Source: Halopelagius inordinatus (lineage in GTDB: Archaea > Halobacteriota > Halobacteria > Halobacteriales > Haloferacaceae). From it: a DNA stretch of 64,000 bases. Shown here piece after piece: positions 8,575 through 17,010 of this stretch. A program made the translations under genes and the position numbers. Numbering within the stretch: the stretch's first letter is position 1; each line of letters opens with the position of its first letter. Where the stretch lies: positions 1,240,001 through 1,304,000 of the forward strand of contig NZ_FOOQ01000001.1 of NCBI RefSeq assembly GCF_900113245.1, in the 5' to 3' direction. The notes under the pieces were generated by a model, which ran no database searches, was not told the origin of the DNA, and worked only from the letters and a program-made list of their open reading frames with translations.

Positions 8575-9998
8575 CGGACCGCGAGGCGGTTCGGTCGAAC
8601 GCGAAGTATCTGCGGAACGTCCGACCGATAGACCCCGCAGAGATATGCGAGTACATAGAGGGCACCCCGCACCCGGCGGTGGTCAAACAGATTCTCCGCG
8701 AGGAGGCGTACGACCTCCGGTTGGTCGAACGCGACGACGGAACGTTCGCCCCGGCGGACGACGACCCCGCGCCGCGCGCGTCGTGGACCCCGACTGCGTT
8801 CCCCGACTCGTACGCCTTCGCGTTCGAGGACGTTCTCGTCGAACGCCACGGCGTGAACTGGCACCGCGGCGACTCCGGCGACGCCCTCCGGGAGTCGATA
8901 CGTCGCCTCAAAGAGGACTACTTCCGGCAGAACGCGGTCGAGTACGACGAGACGGCGGCGCTCGGATACGGTCTCTACCACCTCCCGGACTACTACGCCG
9001 CCGTGGGCTACGTCCTCGACGACTTGGCGGAGACGGGACGCCTCCCGCGGGTCTGTCGCGTCCTCGACGTCGGCGCGGGCACCGGCGGCCCCGCGTTGGG
9101 TCTGCACGACTACCTGCCGGACGACGCACTCGTGGACTACCACGCCGTCGAACCGTCGGCGTCCGCCGACGTCCTCGAACGGATGCTCGAAGAGACGGGG
9201 CCGAACTTCCGAACGACCGTCCACCGCGAGACGGCGGAGGCGTTCGACGCCCGCGGCGTGGTCGGCGACGGCGACGACTCCGACCGGTTCGATATCGTCC
9301 TCTTTGCGAACGTCCTGAGCGAACTCGACGACCCCGAATCGGTCGTCCGACGGTACCTCGACGTGGTCGCCGAGGACGGGTCCGTCGTCGCTCTCGCCCC
9401 CGCGGACCTGAACACGAGCGTCGGCCTCCGAGAGGTCGAACGCGCCGTCGCCTCGCCGGAGAGCGAGGTGACAGTCTACTCGCCGACGCTCAGACTCTGG
9501 CCGGGCGCGGCACCGACCGACCGCGGGTGGTCGTTCGACCGGCGCGACGACGTAGACGCGCCGTCGTTCCAGACCCGACTGGACGAGGCGGGGGAAGGCG
9601 ACGGGACGTTCGTCAACGAGACGGTGCAGTTTTCCTACTCGATTCTCCGGACCGACGGCGTCCGCCGTCGCGACGTGACGGCGTCCGCGAACCGGTTCGC
9701 GAAGATGGCCGAGATGGACCGCCACGTCACGGAGCGAATCGACCTGTTGGCGGTGAAACTGAGTCGGAACCTCGCGGACGACGAGAGGGCAAACCCCCTG
9801 TTTAAGGTGAGCGACGGCAGCGAATCCACCGACCACTACGCGGTGTTGACCCACCGCGACGGACTCAACGAGGAACTCGCCCGCGCCGACTACGGCGACG
9901 TGCTCGCCTTCGAGAACGTGCTCTCTCTGTGGAACGACGACGAGGAGGCGTACAACCTCGTCGTCGACGGCGAAGCGGTGGTCGAGAGAGTCGCCTGA
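8571..9998 (+). CDS. Rsm22-like SAM-dependent methyltransferase
   Basis: The 475-residue protein has a SAM-binding motif I VLDVGAGTGGPALG near residues 163-176, preceded by YGLYHLPDYYAAVGYVL. That arrangement is seen in the Rsm22/METTL17 family linked to small-ribosomal-subunit maturation. An N-terminal helical region of about 130 residues and a C-terminal extension of about 200 residues flank the core. FDIVLFANVLSELDD is the usual motif IV region. It is co-translated with the prephenate dehydrogenase gene (4-base overlap). The family call is from memory; the methyltransferase fold is clear. Confidence 0.75.
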   Translation: MTDREAVRSNAKYLRNVRPIDPAEICEYIEGTPHPAVVKQILREEAYDLRLVERDDGTFAPADDDPAPRASWTPTAFPDSYAFAFEDVLVERHGVNWHRGDSGDALRESIRRLKEDYFRQNAVEYDETAALGYGLYHLPDYYAAVGYVLDDLAETGRLPRVCRVLDVGAGTGGPALGLHDYLPDDALVDYHAVEPSASADVLERMLEETGPNFRTTVHRETAEAFDARGVVGDGDDSDRFDIVLFANVLSELDDPESVVRRYLDVVAEDGSVVALAPADLNTSVGLREVERAVASPESEVTVYSPTLRLWPGAAPTDRGWSFDRRDDVDAPSFQTRLDEAGEGDGTFVNETVQFSYSILRTDGVRRRDVTASANRFAKMAEMDRHVTERIDLLAVKLSRNLADDERANPLFKVSDGSESTDHYAVLTHRDGLNEELARADYGDVLAFENVLSLWNDDEEAYNLVVDGEAVVERVA

Positions 9999-10128
9999 GA
10001 GGCGGCCGAGTCGCCGACGGTGCGTTCCGCCGCGGTGTCGGACCGGGCGATGTAGACCGGAGACGCCTCGGCGACCGTCAGCGCTCTCTCGGAGTCGAGT
10101 GCGTCGATAGAATCGGCGCTCGGTACAC

Positions 10129-10305
10129 CTACTCGTCGGTTCTCGATTCGAGCCACGCGGCTTTGCAGTCGTCGTCACAGAACGAGTAAAATAGAGGCCC
10201 CCCGTCCTCGGTTCGCACCGTCACGACGGGGTATCGGACCCCCCTCTCGAACTCGCTTCCGCAGTGCGCACAGACCTCGAAGTTCGTGACTCGGTTAGCG
10301 GCCAT
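10129..10305 (-). CDS. 58-residue zinc-ribbon protein (DUF7576-like)
   Basis: Short protein starting MAANRVTNFEVC. It has two cysteine pairs, CAHC near residue 12 and CDDDC near residue 43, around a small beta-ribbon with FYSFCDD. This pattern suggests one bound zinc. It overlaps the 3' end of the upstream HalOD1 gene by 11 bases, so the two are surely co-transcribed. A second member of the same family sits at 61012-61203. Function unknown; a protein-interaction or nucleic-acid adaptor is plausible. The DUF number is from memory. Confidence 0.8.
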   Translation of the reverse strand: MAANRVTNFEVCAHCGSEFERGVRYPVVTVRTEDGGPLFYSFCDDDCKAAWLESRTDE

Positions 10306-10558
10306 CGAATCCAGTGACCGTGAGGTCGCCCGTACCGACCAACTCGACCTGAACGCCGGCGTACTCGAATTCGAGACGCCACTGGTACTCGGAGTCCGAT
10401 TCGGCGACCGAGTCGAGAACGCCGGTGTCCATCGCGGAGTGCAGGGGTTCGAGTTCGAACGGGTCGGTGTTCGTGGCCTCTGCCACCGCCTTCACGACCG
10501 CGACGGCCACGCCCTCCTCCGTATCCCATCTCGCCCGGTGTTCTTCGATCTGATCCAT
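10295..10558 (-). CDS. HalOD1 output-domain protein
   Basis: The 87-residue protein consists of a single HalOD1-type domain: VAVAVVKAVAEATNTDP, then LEPLHSAMDTGVLDSV, then FEYAGVQVELVGTGDLTV. In haloarchaea this domain is usually the output part of response regulators or stands alone, as here. It lies just downstream of the giant PAS/GAF regulator on the same strand and overlaps the zinc-ribbon gene. A role in the same signalling circuit is an inference from position. Confidence 0.85.
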   Translation of the reverse strand: MDQIEEHRARWDTEEGVAVAVVKAVAEATNTDPFELEPLHSAMDTGVLDSVAESDSEYQWRLEFEYAGVQVELVGTGDLTVTGFDGR

Positions 10559-10576
10559 CGGTATCGATTCCCTAGA

Positions 10577-10618
10577 CGTCTTCGCCCGAGATGCCAGTAT
10601 CCTGTATATGCGAAGACG
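10577..10618. promoter_or_regulatory. Inverted repeat between the PAS/GAF regulator and the HalOD1 gene
   Basis: Perfect 9-base arms CGTCTTCGC (10577-10585) and GCGAAGACG (10610-10618) with a 24-base spacer that contains a TATATAC-like element on the minus strand. It could be an operator around the HalOD1 promoter, or a hairpin at the end of the regulator mRNA whose stop lies 16 bases away. Confidence 0.45.
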
Positions 10619-10633
10619 AACCGAGACCCGTCT

Positions 10634-13600
10634 CTATGTATCTAGATACTTCACGCCGCCGGTCTTACTCAGCGTGAGAGAGAGCAGTCGCTTGAACGCC
10701 CTCCGGAGGTGGTAGTTGAACGTGGGTTGGGTGATTCCGAGCAGTTCGGCTATCTCTTCGCCCGTGTTCGAGCGGGGCGATTCGAAGTACCCGCCGTGGT
10801 ACGCCGCGGTGAGTACCTCGAACTGTCGGTCGGTTAGACACGCCGTCAGCGACCGGTACAGCTCCTCTCGCGTCTGTATCGGTCGGTCCAACTCTCGCCG
10901 CGCGATCAGTTCGACGTCCGGGTAGCGCGCCTGAAGCACCTCGACGAACGTTCGGATGTCGGTCGTCGTCGGAACTTCGACCGTCATCTCCATCGTTTCG
11001 CCGTCGGTCGTAATCCGGCGGGGAACCGCTCCCTGTTCGGCTAACGTCAGCGCGACCGGCGTCTCGAAGACGGTCGCTTGGAACGTGGCCCGTTCGTCGT
11101 CCGCAGAGAGAACGCGAACGTCTTCGACGGACGGAGACGACGCGGCGGCGGTTCTCAGCGCATCCGCGGCGTCGGCCGGCGTCGTAAAGAAGACGCGGTA
11201 CCGGTCGTCGGACTCGGGAAGCACCGTTTCGACCGTGAGCGAACAGTCGGCGTCGCTCGCGAGTCGATGGAGAGCCTCGTTCGTCGCGTACGCTCGGAGT
11301 TCCAGTTCGACGACCTGGTCCGCGACGAGGCCCTGCTTCGTCTCGACGTTGTTGACGGTGTTGGCGATCGCTTCTCCGAGTTCCTCGAAGACCGTTCGCG
11401 CCAACGGGTCGAAGGCGTCCGTCCCGGCGGCGTACACCGTTAGCACGCCGTACGGAATCGCCTCGTGCAGGAGCGGGACGCTGAACACGGACTGGTAGCC
11501 CCTCGAAAGCGCTTCGCGCCGCCACTCCTGTTTTTGCACCCCCTCTGCGACGTTCGAGACGAGCGTGGGTTCGCACGCGCGGGCTGTTCGGTGTGCGGGT
11601 TCGGAAACGGTCGCCTCGTCGGTAGAGAGCGCCCGTATCTCGTCGAGGTACCCCCGGTCGGTCCCGGCCCACGACCGCGGGGCGACCGTCTGCGTTCGCG
11701 TGTCGTACTCGCCGATCCACGCGAACGCGTACCGGTCGCTCGCCACGAGTTTCTCGCAGACCGCCGCTTCGAGGTCGTCGCGGGACTCCGCTTGAACGAG
11801 TCGCCTGTCGATGCCGCGGATGAGTTCGTTGAGCTGATTCAGCCGCTCGAGTTGAGTCGTCTTCTGTTCGAGTTCCCGCTGTCTTTCCTGTAACTCTCGT
11901 TCGCGGGTCAGCCGGTCGAACGCGGCCCGAACTGTCGTTCCGAGAAGCTCCGTCACCGTCCGCGTGTGGGCGTCGAACTCTCCGCAGACGGGGTCGCCGG
12001 CGGCTAAGACGCCGTGTTCTCCGAGCGGAATCACCAGCGCTTTCCGAATCGGCGTCTGCGCATCGTAGAGATACGGCGAGTCGCGGACGTCGTTCAGTTC
12101 GAGCGTCTCGTCTCCGAAGAACGCCCGTCCGACCAGACTTCGGTCGCTCCCGTGAATCACGGGCGGCACCCCGTCGGACGACTCGAAGTCGAGAGAGTGC
12201 GCGAGCGGGACGAACCTGTTCTCGTCGCTGTCGAACCGATAGAGGACTATCTGCGGCAGTTCGAGCAGGTCCACCGCCGCCTCGACTGTGATCTGTGCGA
12301 CGTCCTCGTCGGCCGTGGCGGCCAGTAATCGATGCGCCGCGTCGTAGAGCGACGAAAACGTTCGCTCGGACCGTTTCCGCTCGGTGATGTCCGCCATCGC
12401 GCCGCGATATCTGACTATCGCCCCGTCTTCTACCACCGGGACACCGCGTCCGTGCACCCACCGAACGTCGCCGTCGATGGTCACGATTCGTCGCTCGATG
12501 TCGAACGGTTTTCCGTCCACGAGCAGTCCTTCGACCGCCTCCTCGACTTTCTCGCGGTCGTCGGGGTGGACGAACTCCATCCCTCGCTCTGTGGGGAACT
12601 CCTCGCCCGGCGAGATGCCGTGCAGTCGGTGCAGACCGTCGGTCTGTATCCCGTCGAACGGCGGTCCGCCCTCGGCGTCGAGTTCCCACCCGCCGACGTT
12701 CGCTATCTGCTCTGTGTTGTCCAGCAGGCTCTTTGTCCTCTCCAGTTCCACCTCGCGCTGTTTTCGCTCCGTGATATCCTGAATCGCCCCGCGAACGGCG
12801 ACGACGTCGCCGTCCTCCCGAATCGGCTCGCCGATGGTCCGAACCCACCGCTCGTCGCCGTTGGCGGTGGTGAGTTGCGCCTCGTAGTCGTAGCTCTCTC
12901 CCTCGCGAACGGCGCGGTCGACGCCCGCTCTGACGCGGATTTCGTCCTCCGGGTGGTAGTATCCGAACGCCTGTTGGATGTCGACGTCCGTCTCCGGCGA
13001 GAGCCCGTGGATTCGGTACGCCTCGTCCGTCGCGGTCAGTCCCGTCAGCGCGCCGTCTTCGACTTGGATCTCCCAAGCGCCGACGTTCGCGAGTCGCTGG
13101 GACTGTTCGAGGAGGCGCTGAGTCCGCTCTAACTCTCTCTCGTACTCGACCTGTTCCGTGATGTCGATGACGACGCCTTCGAGGGCCTCGACCGATCCGT
13201 CGGCGGCGAAGACGCCGCGGCCCTGTTCTCGGACCCAGCGTCGGTCCCCCGATTCGGTTTCGAGGGGATAGGTGACGTCGAACGGTTCCTCGGCGTCGAG
13301 GGCCGCCTGCACCTGTCTCCATATCCGATCGTTCCCCTCGAGGACGAGTTCCTCCCCCAACGACACGTCGCCGCGTTCCAGCGTTTCGGGGTCGTACCCG
13401 GTTATCTCTCTCGCGCCGTCGCTGACGAACTCCACCGGCCAGTCGGGAGCGTTCCGAACGCGGTAGACGAACCCCGGAACGTTACTGATCAGCCGCGAGA
13501 GCTGGTGCTCCTTCTCGACGCGTCTGCTGACGTTCCGGCCGATTCCGGCCGCGACGGTGTCGCCCGTCGGCTCTTCGACTTCGGTCGCCACGAACTCGTA

Positions 13601-14686
13601 GGGGATGCGCGCTCCTCGTTCGGTGAGGAGTTCGGACTCGATTTGGGCGCGGCCCGTCTCGAACACCTCCCGCAGAGCCTCGTCGATACGGTCGCTCTCC
13701 CCTTCGTCGAAGAACTCCTGTATCCGCATCTCGGCTATCTCCTCGTCGGTGTAGCCCGTCTCTCTCGGGAGGCTCTCGTTCCACCGCTTGAGGACGCCGT
13801 CGTCGTCCAACACGTAGAACACGTCGTCGAGAGAGTCGAGGACGGTCCCGATGTACTCTCTGTACCCGCGTAGCTCCCGTTCGCGCTCTCTCCGGTCGGT
13901 TATCTCTCGCGTGACGCCGACCAGTTGCGTGACCTCGCCTGCAGAGATGACCGGAGCTAACTCCGTCCGGAACACCCGCGTCTCTCCGGCGAGTCGATAC
14001 GCGTTCTCGCTCGTGGTCGGCGCTCGTCTCTCGAGACAGCGTCGGTACTCCGCGACCGCCTCGTCTGCGACGTCTTCGTCGTACAGGTCGTACAGCGTCT
14101 TCCCTCGGGGGTCCTCCGCGGAGCATCCGAGAAAGCCATCCTCTGCGGCGTTCACCCGCGCGATTCTGAAGGTATCTCCGTCCTCGACGTCGAGGAGGAA
14201 TACCTCGTCTCGGAGGGTCTCGAACACCGTTCGGTACTCGTCGAGACTCCGCCGACTCCGTTCGGCCGCGAGCGAACCATCGACTCCCGACTTCTCGCCG
14301 GTCGCGGTGGCGATTTCGAGTCGTCGCTCCAAGATTCGGTGGTGGGCCGGCGTCGGACCTTTCTCGACGTAGTCCGTCGCACCGGCCCGAAACGCCTCTT
14401 CGACGAGGTCGGACGCCGGATGGGAGGTGTAGAAGACGAACGGGATATTCGGGTCACCGTCTCGGACTACCTCGAGCAAGTCGAGTCCGGTCGCGTCCGG
14501 CAGCGCGTACTCGCTGACGACGCACGCGATATCGCCCCGTTCGAGCCGAGAGCGCGCTTCTTCGAGCGTCGATGCCTCCACTACCGAGAGCCCCGACCGT
14601 CGGCCGGTGAGAGACTCTGCGACCTCCTCGCGGTCGTCCGAGTCGGGGTCGACGTAGAGGACGAGAGAGGAGGACGTCTGCACCAT
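10634..14686 (-). CDS. Giant REC-PAS(5)-GAF(2)-Bat/HTH_10 transcription regulator
   Basis: A 1350-residue soluble sensor-regulator of the bacterio-opsin-activator type. Order: a receiver domain (about 1-125); five PAS domains (about 150-275, 278-395, 400-515, 525-640, 650-770), several ending in the PAC signature DITE; two GAF domains (about 780-930 and 970-1110) joined by a coiled coil; a Bat domain (about 1130-1280); and a C-terminal HTH_10 (LTDRQFEVLTAAYHGGYF, then TFNYHLRRAFKRLL). There is no kinase module, so it likely binds DNA directly under control of ligands, light or redox. The receiver has Glu59 (CVVSEYALP) where Asp is expected. Target genes are unknown; the HalOD1/zinc-ribbon pair follows immediately downstream. 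Confidence 0.93.
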   Translation of the reverse strand: MVQTSSSLVLYVDPDSDDREEVAESLTGRRSGLSVVEASTLEEARSRLERGDIACVVSEYALPDATGLDLLEVVRDGDPNIPFVFYTSHPASDLVEEAFRAGATDYVEKGPTPAHHRILERRLEIATATGEKSGVDGSLAAERSRRSLDEYRTVFETLRDEVFLLDVEDGDTFRIARVNAAEDGFLGCSAEDPRGKTLYDLYDEDVADEAVAEYRRCLERRAPTTSENAYRLAGETRVFRTELAPVISAGEVTQLVGVTREITDRRERERELRGYREYIGTVLDSLDDVFYVLDDDGVLKRWNESLPRETGYTDEEIAEMRIQEFFDEGESDRIDEALREVFETGRAQIESELLTERGARIPYEFVATEVEEPTGDTVAAGIGRNVSRRVEKEHQLSRLISNVPGFVYRVRNAPDWPVEFVSDGAREITGYDPETLERGDVSLGEELVLEGNDRIWRQVQAALDAEEPFDVTYPLETESGDRRWVREQGRGVFAADGSVEALEGVVIDITEQVEYERELERTQRLLEQSQRLANVGAWEIQVEDGALTGLTATDEAYRIHGLSPETDVDIQQAFGYYHPEDEIRVRAGVDRAVREGESYDYEAQLTTANGDERWVRTIGEPIREDGDVVAVRGAIQDITERKQREVELERTKSLLDNTEQIANVGGWELDAEGGPPFDGIQTDGLHRLHGISPGEEFPTERGMEFVHPDDREKVEEAVEGLLVDGKPFDIERRIVTIDGDVRWVHGRGVPVVEDGAIVRYRGAMADITERKRSERTFSSLYDAAHRLLAATADEDVAQITVEAAVDLLELPQIVLYRFDSDENRFVPLAHSLDFESSDGVPPVIHGSDRSLVGRAFFGDETLELNDVRDSPYLYDAQTPIRKALVIPLGEHGVLAAGDPVCGEFDAHTRTVTELLGTTVRAAFDRLTRERELQERQRELEQKTTQLERLNQLNELIRGIDRRLVQAESRDDLEAAVCEKLVASDRYAFAWIGEYDTRTQTVAPRSWAGTDRGYLDEIRALSTDEATVSEPAHRTARACEPTLVSNVAEGVQKQEWRREALSRGYQSVFSVPLLHEAIPYGVLTVYAAGTDAFDPLARTVFEELGEAIANTVNNVETKQGLVADQVVELELRAYATNEALHRLASDADCSLTVETVLPESDDRYRVFFTTPADAADALRTAAASSPSVEDVRVLSADDERATFQATVFETPVALTLAEQGAVPRRITTDGETMEMTVEVPTTTDIRTFVEVLQARYPDVELIARRELDRPIQTREELYRSLTACLTDRQFEVLTAAYHGGYFESPRSNTGEEIAELLGITQPTFNYHLRRAFKRLLSLTLSKTGGVKYLDT

Positions 14687-14875
14687 AGCCCTCCGTAGAG
14701 GGCAGAAGCTGTTAACGATTTCTCAATCTTCGGAGCCCCTATCCGTCTCTTTCGGCCGTCAGTTCTGTCGTCCGCGCCGGTCCCGTCTCGGCGGAGGCGT
14801 TCGAAGACCGAGAGACGCGAGGCCCGAACCCGCGCCAAGCGGTACATCTTTGCACTCGCCCTCGGAGTGTGAACC
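14687..14875. promoter_or_regulatory. Divergent promoter region of the PAS/GAF regulator and surE
   Basis: 189 bases between divergent genes. Near the regulator start the minus strand has an AT-rich GAAATCGTTAACAG segment (about 14710-14725), a plausible TATA region. Before surE the ATG is preceded by a GC-rich leader. No gene was found. Confidence 0.35.
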
Positions 14876-15682
14876 ATGAGCGAGTCGCTCTCTATCCTTC
14901 TCACCAACGACGACGGCATCGACAGCGTGGGCTTTCGCGCACTGTACGACGCCTTCGAGGAGTTCGCGGACGTGACGGCCGTCGCACCCGCAGAAGACCA
15001 AAGCGCCGTGGGTCGAAAGATGTCGCAGGACGTGGACGTGACGAGACACGAACTCGGGTTCGCCATCCACGGCACGCCCGCGGACTGTACGGTCGTCGGG
15101 TTAGAAGCGCTCTGTCCCGACGTGGACCTGGTCGTGGCCGGATGCAACAAGGGGGCGAACCTCGGCGCGTACGTCCTCGGCCGGTCGGGGACGGTAAGCG
15201 CCGCAGTCGAGGCGGCGTTCTTCGACGTTCCGGCCATCGCCGTCTCGTTGTACGTCCCCGGCGGCGACGACGTGCCGTGGGAGGAGAAAGCGACCGACAC
15301 CGAGGACTTCCGGAACGCGACGAACGCGGCGACGTACCTCGCGAAGCACGGACTCGGCGCGGGCGTCTTCGAGCAGGCGGAGTATCTCAACGTCAACGCG
15401 CCGATGCTCGCCGACGACGGGTCTCTCGCGCCCTTGGAGGTGACGACACCCTCGACGCTGTACGACATGACTGCCAGCCGAGACACAGAAAACGGCCGAT
15501 TCACCCTCCACGACGGCGTCTGGGACCGGATGCGTAGCGGCGACCTCCCGGACCCGGAGGGGACGGACCGCCGCGCCGTCGTCGAGGGGCGCGTCTCGGT
15601 GTCGCCGCTGACAGCGCCGCACAGTACGGAACACCACGAATCGCTCGACGCACTCGCACAGACGTACCTCGACTCAGTCTGA
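14876..15682 (+). CDS. surE: 5'/3'-nucleotidase SurE
   Basis: Metal-dependent nucleoside monophosphate phosphatase of the survival protein E family. The 268-residue protein starts with the family metal site LLTNDDGID (residues 8-16) and has VAPAEDQSAVG, GTPADCTVVGL and the VAGCNKGANLG segment, where the family usually has SGxNxGxN. AVSLY follows. Length is normal. It is divergent from the giant regulator and followed in the same frame, after its stop, by remnants of a histidine kinase. Confidence 0.93.
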   Translation: MSESLSILLTNDDGIDSVGFRALYDAFEEFADVTAVAPAEDQSAVGRKMSQDVDVTRHELGFAIHGTPADCTVVGLEALCPDVDLVVAGCNKGANLGAYVLGRSGTVSAAVEAAFFDVPAIAVSLYVPGGDDVPWEEKATDTEDFRNATNAATYLAKHGLGAGVFEQAEYLNVNAPMLADDGSLAPLEVTTPSTLYDMTASRDTENGRFTLHDGVWDRMRSGDLPDPEGTDRRAVVEGRVSVSPLTAPHSTEHHESLDALAQTYLDSV

Positions 15683-15763
15683 GCGGCCGGAGTATCCGGG
15701 CGACGGAACCCCGAAGCGGACGATAGCGGCGGGAACGACGGCGAGAATGACCCACGACGCCAT
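15674..15763 (-). CDS. Possible 29-residue single-helix microprotein
   Basis: An open frame reading MASWVILAVVPAAIVRF and ending GYSGRSD: a typical one-pass membrane helix with a polar tail. Its end overlaps the last 9 bases of surE on the other strand. No TATA-like element is visible upstream and the region is otherwise a decayed kinase, so this may be chance. Confidence 0.2.
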   Translation of the reverse strand: MASWVILAVVPAAIVRFGVPSPGYSGRSD

Positions 15764-15811
15764 CGTCGCCACGTCGATGCCGCCGGACGCGAACGTCGAA
15801 GAGACCCCGGC

Positions 15812-16078
15812 GAGAGAGACGCGGTCGAACGCGGGGAGTCGAACGTCACCGTCCGTATGGGAACGCTCGCAGACGGGTTCTACGTCGAGGACAGCGGTCC
15901 GGGTATCCCACCGGACGAACGCGAACAGGTGTTCGAGTTCGGTTTCTCGCAGTCCGACGACGGGACGGGACATGGGCTGAGCATCGTCGAACAGATTGCG
16001 GAGGCGCACGGGTGGTCGGTGCGCGTCGTCGAGGGGCCCTCCGGCGGCGCGCGCTTCGAGTTCACGGGTATCCGGTGA
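15812..16078 (+). pseudogene. C-terminal remnant of a histidine kinase (HATPase domain)
   Basis: Only the last roughly 88 residues of a haloarchaeal histidine kinase are recognisable: a weak N-box-like DAVERG, then VTVRMGTLADGFYVEDSG, the G1 box DSGPGIP, the G2-type DGTGHGLSIVEQI and the usual end GWSVRVVEGPSGGARFEF. The dimerisation and His-phosphorylation region and all sensor domains are missing. Upstream sequence back to surE reads as random Arg-rich protein. An ATG at 15857 could still give a 73-residue ATP-binding fragment, but it could not act as a kinase. A REC-PAS regulator begins 28 bases later. Confidence 0.7.
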
Positions 16079-16106
16079 CGGCCCCCCCGCGACCGAAAAG
16101 GTAACT

Positions 16107-16913
16107 ATGTGGAACATACAACGTAGGGCGAGTGATGTCGAAATCGGTAGAGAGGCGGGGACACCAGTGAACGGGGCGCTCTCGGTTCTTCACGTGGACG
16201 ACGACGAGGCTCTCGGGGAGATGGTGACGCTGTTCCTCGAACGCGACGATAGCGGACTGGACTGTCGAGTGACCCACGAGGCGTCTCCCGCCGCCGCCCT
16301 CGACCGAATCCGGTCGCCGGAGACAGCGTTCGACTGCGTCGTCAGCGACTACAGCATGCCGGAGATGAACGGCATCGAGTTTCTCGAACGCGTCCGCGAG
16401 ACGCACCCGGAACTTCCGCTCTTGTTGTTCTCCGGCGAGGAGACGACGGACCTGGCGGCGGAGATAATCCGCGCCGGTCTCACCGACTACCTCAAAAAGG
16501 GGTTCGGCACCGGCCAATACACTCTCCTCGTCCGGCGAGTCGAACACGCGGTCGACTCCGACGGCGAGTTCGACTCCGACGTCGAGACGGAACTCGACGG
16601 AGTCGGCGTCGTCGGACGCAACGAACGGTTCGAGAGGGTGGACCCGGCGTACGCCTCGTTCTACGACTACGAACCCGAGGAGATAGAGGGGAAACACTGG
16701 TCGGAACTGCATCCCGACGCGGAGGTAGACCACATCCGAACGCACGTCCTCCCGGTCGTCGAAGAGGGCGGAAAGTGGACCGGCCGGAGCGAGGGCCTCC
16801 GCGCGGACGGGAGTAGATTCACCGAGTCGAAACTCGTGACCTCCCTCGACGATGGCCGCCTCCTCATCGCCGTCTCGGAACTCGACGAGACGCCGCGCGC
16901 GACGGGGGACTGA
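16107..16913 (+). CDS. Response regulator with REC and PAS domains
   Basis: A 268-residue cytosolic signalling protein. The receiver has the acidic cluster DDD at residues 31-33, the phospho-acceptor D81 in CVVSDYSMPEMNG and a conserved Lys in LTDYLKKG. A PAS-like domain follows (about 165-260; VGRNERFERVDPAYASFYDY, ending RLLIAVSELDE). It has no DNA-binding domain, so output must go through a partner. The ATG at 16107 fits; GTG at 16168 is an alternative that would leave only a short lead into the receiver. It sits directly behind the broken kinase, its possible former partner. Confidence 0.85.
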   Translation: MWNIQRRASDVEIGREAGTPVNGALSVLHVDDDEALGEMVTLFLERDDSGLDCRVTHEASPAAALDRIRSPETAFDCVVSDYSMPEMNGIEFLERVRETHPELPLLLFSGEETTDLAAEIIRAGLTDYLKKGFGTGQYTLLVRRVEHAVDSDGEFDSDVETELDGVGVVGRNERFERVDPAYASFYDYEPEEIEGKHWSELHPDAEVDHIRTHVLPVVEEGGKWTGRSEGLRADGSRFTESKLVTSLDDGRLLIAVSELDETPRATGD

Positions 16914-17010
16914 GGCGCGGACGCCGGAACGACTCCGTAAGGTCGCTCTGACGCTCTGCGGGCCACCGGTAGTTTCGTTACGCGCCGCCCACGAGTTGGC
17001 TACCCGAACG

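Noticed and set aside
8433-10178. 581-codon minus-strand frame
   Set aside because: It is antisense to the Rsm22-like gene. High GC keeps opposite frames open; its composition is typical of such shadows.
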